Source: Candidatus Heimdallarchaeota archaeon (GTDB lineage Archaea > Asgardarchaeota > Heimdallarchaeia > Hodarchaeales > Hodarchaeaceae). From it: DNA of 64,000 bases. Shown here piece by piece: positions 62,730 through 64,000 of this stretch. Within the stretch, counting starts at the first letter, position 1. Each line of letters opens with the position of its first letter. The notes under the pieces were generated by a model. The model was not told the DNA's origin and searched no databases. It saw nothing but the letters and a program-made list of their open reading frames with translations. A program made the translations under genes and the position numbers. The stretch covers positions 1,797,435 through 1,861,434 of the forward strand of contig CP070695.1 of the NCBI GenBank assembly GCA_020353515.1. The letters are read 5' to 3'.

Positions 62730-63914
62730 ATGAATAAACAACAAACTCGGAAAACAGTATTACGGAGAATAAGATCTTATCTACGAAAACATCCTGAGGA
62801 ATTAAAGGGAGTACGAAACATTCAGAAAAATCGCTTAGATGGATTAATAAAACGGCTAGATGAGTTTTCACCGATTGAAACATTACGCTGGAATGTTCCA
62901 GACAGAAAACTTTTTCGAGACATCGCATTGGCTGCGGGGATTCAATTCGTCCGGGAATACCCCATGTTGTATCATACTCCCAATTCATTAAGGGCCTGTT
63001 TTGGAATGCCAACTAGGACAGATCGAAAAAAAGGACGATTTTCATCCATCTTCTATCGGAATGAGGCTGTCGAAAGGCAATTACGTCCACGGATTGAAGA
63101 TATAGAAAACTTACAGAGCCAAGTAAATCAAAAACGTGACGGCCAATTCTCAAATGAAATCGAAATCTTAAATCGTTATATTAAGCGAGCCATCAATCGG
63201 AGGTATGTTGATGATATTCTTGAGATTCCTGAGAGTGACCATTCTGAAAAGAGTATTTCCAATTTACGCAGATTTTTGGAGAAACATGGATTCGAGGATT
63301 TAAAAGAGGCTACTGATGTATCAGAAGAACATCTTCAAGATCTTGATGGAATTATCTTAGCACCCGACATGATAAGCCAGTGGAAAGGAAGAGAGTGTTG
63401 GATTGAGCTCAAAGAGTATCACGAGCTGAAATTTAACTTCAAAGTAGTATTTCAAGTTTTTCGTTATCTCTATCAAAATCCCTTTGTCTTACTAATTTCT
63501 ACTTCTCCACTTCCTAGCTTCACTCAACTACTTGATCAGAAGATATGGACAACAAAGACATTACAAGAATGGGCCCTTCAAAAACAAGATGAATTACAGG
63601 ATCGTATATCAGGATGGAATGAAATTCGAAGTACGTATGTCGCTTTAGGTAGGAAACTAAAATTGAATCCTCGGTTTGAGACTTTATTTCTTGTCTTAAC
63701 GAATGAAATAGTAATTAATGAGATTGGTTTGGCAGGAACAGAATTAAAAGGGATCGAAAAGTTTTTAGACCTAGTAAGTCATTTTAAAGGGGAAATAACT
63801 ATCTGTAGCTTTGATGAATTTGTGGAAAATGATCAAATTCCTACAAACTATTGTCTACTTATGAAAATGGATTTCCCTTTTGAGTTCAAATACGATTCAT
63901 CAGACAAGAATTAA
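62730..63914 (+). CDS. Unknown protein with PD-(D/E)XK nuclease-like core
   Basis: 394 residues. I do not recognise the family. The N-terminal half is helical and basic (RKTVLRRIRSYLRKHPEEL). Around residues 209-245 the pattern DLDGIILAPD, then ECWIELKEYHEL (E-x-K), then VVFQVFRYLYQNPFVLLIST fits the PD-(D/E)XK fold: Asp, Glu-x-Lys, then a helix with Gln and a strand. The ATG follows the GNAT stop by one base, with GGGGAG upstream, so the two are co-translated. A nuclease or a DNA-binding defence protein is the inference; the fold remains unproven. The end of the gene overlaps a convergent frame. Confidence 0.65.
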   Translation: MNKQQTRKTVLRRIRSYLRKHPEELKGVRNIQKNRLDGLIKRLDEFSPIETLRWNVPDRKLFRDIALAAGIQFVREYPMLYHTPNSLRACFGMPTRTDRKKGRFSSIFYRNEAVERQLRPRIEDIENLQSQVNQKRDGQFSNEIEILNRYIKRAINRRYVDDILEIPESDHSEKSISNLRRFLEKHGFEDLKEATDVSEEHLQDLDGIILAPDMISQWKGRECWIELKEYHELKFNFKVVFQVFRYLYQNPFVLLISTSPLPSFTQLLDQKIWTTKTLQEWALQKQDELQDRISGWNEIRSTYVALGRKLKLNPRFETLFLVLTNEIVINEIGLAGTELKGIEKFLDLVSHFKGEITICSFDEFVENDQIPTNYCLLMKMDFPFEFKYDSSDKN

Positions 63915-64000
63915 ACTAAAGAAAAGACGTAAGGCCCCCCAAAACTTGGCCAGATGAATAATAGACCAAAGATAATAACAAAAATTCCTGTCATAATCTC
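63911..64000 (-). CDS. C-terminal end of a membrane protein (partial at window edge)
   Basis: An open frame enters from the window end on the minus strand and stops at 63911: 29 residues, with a strongly hydrophobic stretch (GIFVIIFGLLFIWPSFGG) near its end. It may be the last helix of a larger membrane protein, or a short protein from an ATG near 63994. It converges with and overlaps the previous gene by four bases. Confidence 0.4.
   Translation of the reverse strand, partial: EIMTGIFVIIFGLLFIWPSFGGPYVFSLV

Noticed and set aside
1..64000. Insertion sequences or integrated virus.
   Set aside because: No transposase, integrase, terminase or capsid-like gene and no long terminal inverted repeats were seen.

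Overview
The window is AT-rich, gene-dense archaeal DNA with short intergenic gaps and many convergent gene pairs that almost touch. Archaeal signs are TATA-box promoters 20-45 bases ahead of start codons, a type IV pilin with a class III signal peptide (45484-44639), an amphi-Trp domain protein (58707) and surface proteins ending in a PGF-like motif, one membrane helix and a basic tail. Long surface proteins with repeats of the type 'D-x-T-P-P-x-I ... G-x-x-I-T-W ... Y-x-I-Y-R-N-G' are, from family knowledge, typical of Asgard archaea (Promethearchaeota). An Asgard, possibly Heimdall-type, origin is therefore my inference; no rRNA, tRNA or signature protein in the window proves it.

Layout. 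1-7676: two translationally coupled giant surface proteins (beta-helix plus Ig-like repeats, then Ig-like repeats). 7720-12844: radical SAM protein, secreted serine hydrolase with a divergent winged-helix regulator and repeated operator-like sites, histidine phosphatase and an SAH/MTA-type deaminase. 12973-13866: a graveyard of decayed genes. 13988-25485: small unknown proteins, isoprenylcysteine-methyltransferase-like protein with flavodoxin, a phosphotransferase, ferritin-like protein, membrane-anchored metallo-beta-lactamase fold, M20 peptidase, phosphoribosyltransferase, MFS carrier and an orphan histidine kinase. 25653-30183: a transmembrane protein with two winged helices, a duplicated-domain surface protein and a polytopic membrane protein. 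30180-34346: URO-D-family protein divergent from a FGGY kinase and a full-length 6-phosphogluconate dehydrogenase, which together suggest a gluconate to ribulose-5-phosphate route. 34365-42476: Ntn-hydrolase, two exporters, and a tight six-gene run (alcohol dehydrogenase, arginase-fold protein, CsaA, amidinohydrolase, polysaccharide deacetylase-like, DinB-like) that looks like guanidino or amide compound metabolism.

42530-51939: three separate DNA adenine methyltransferase modules (TaqI-like, type-ISP-like, HsdM/HsdS) with no restriction nuclease or translocase in sight, interrupted by a pilin and a second ICMT-like protein. 52098-56729: an asymmetric heterodimeric ABC exporter, one half carrying a methionine-rich 14-residue C-terminal repeat, divergent from a PadR-type regulator. 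56908-64000: a cysteine-ladder beta-helix surface protein, amphi-Trp protein, secreted M14 carboxypeptidase, PLP-dependent deaminase-like enzyme, a GNAT acetyltransferase that may use a non-standard start codon, and an unrecognised protein with a PD-(D/E)XK-like signature.

The best candidates for something undescribed are the methyltransferase cluster without nuclease, the transmembrane double winged-helix protein beside its surface-protein neighbour, the 14-residue repeat on the exporter, the guanidino-type gene run, and the GNAT/PD-(D/E)XK pair. No CRISPR array, insertion sequence, rRNA or tRNA was seen.
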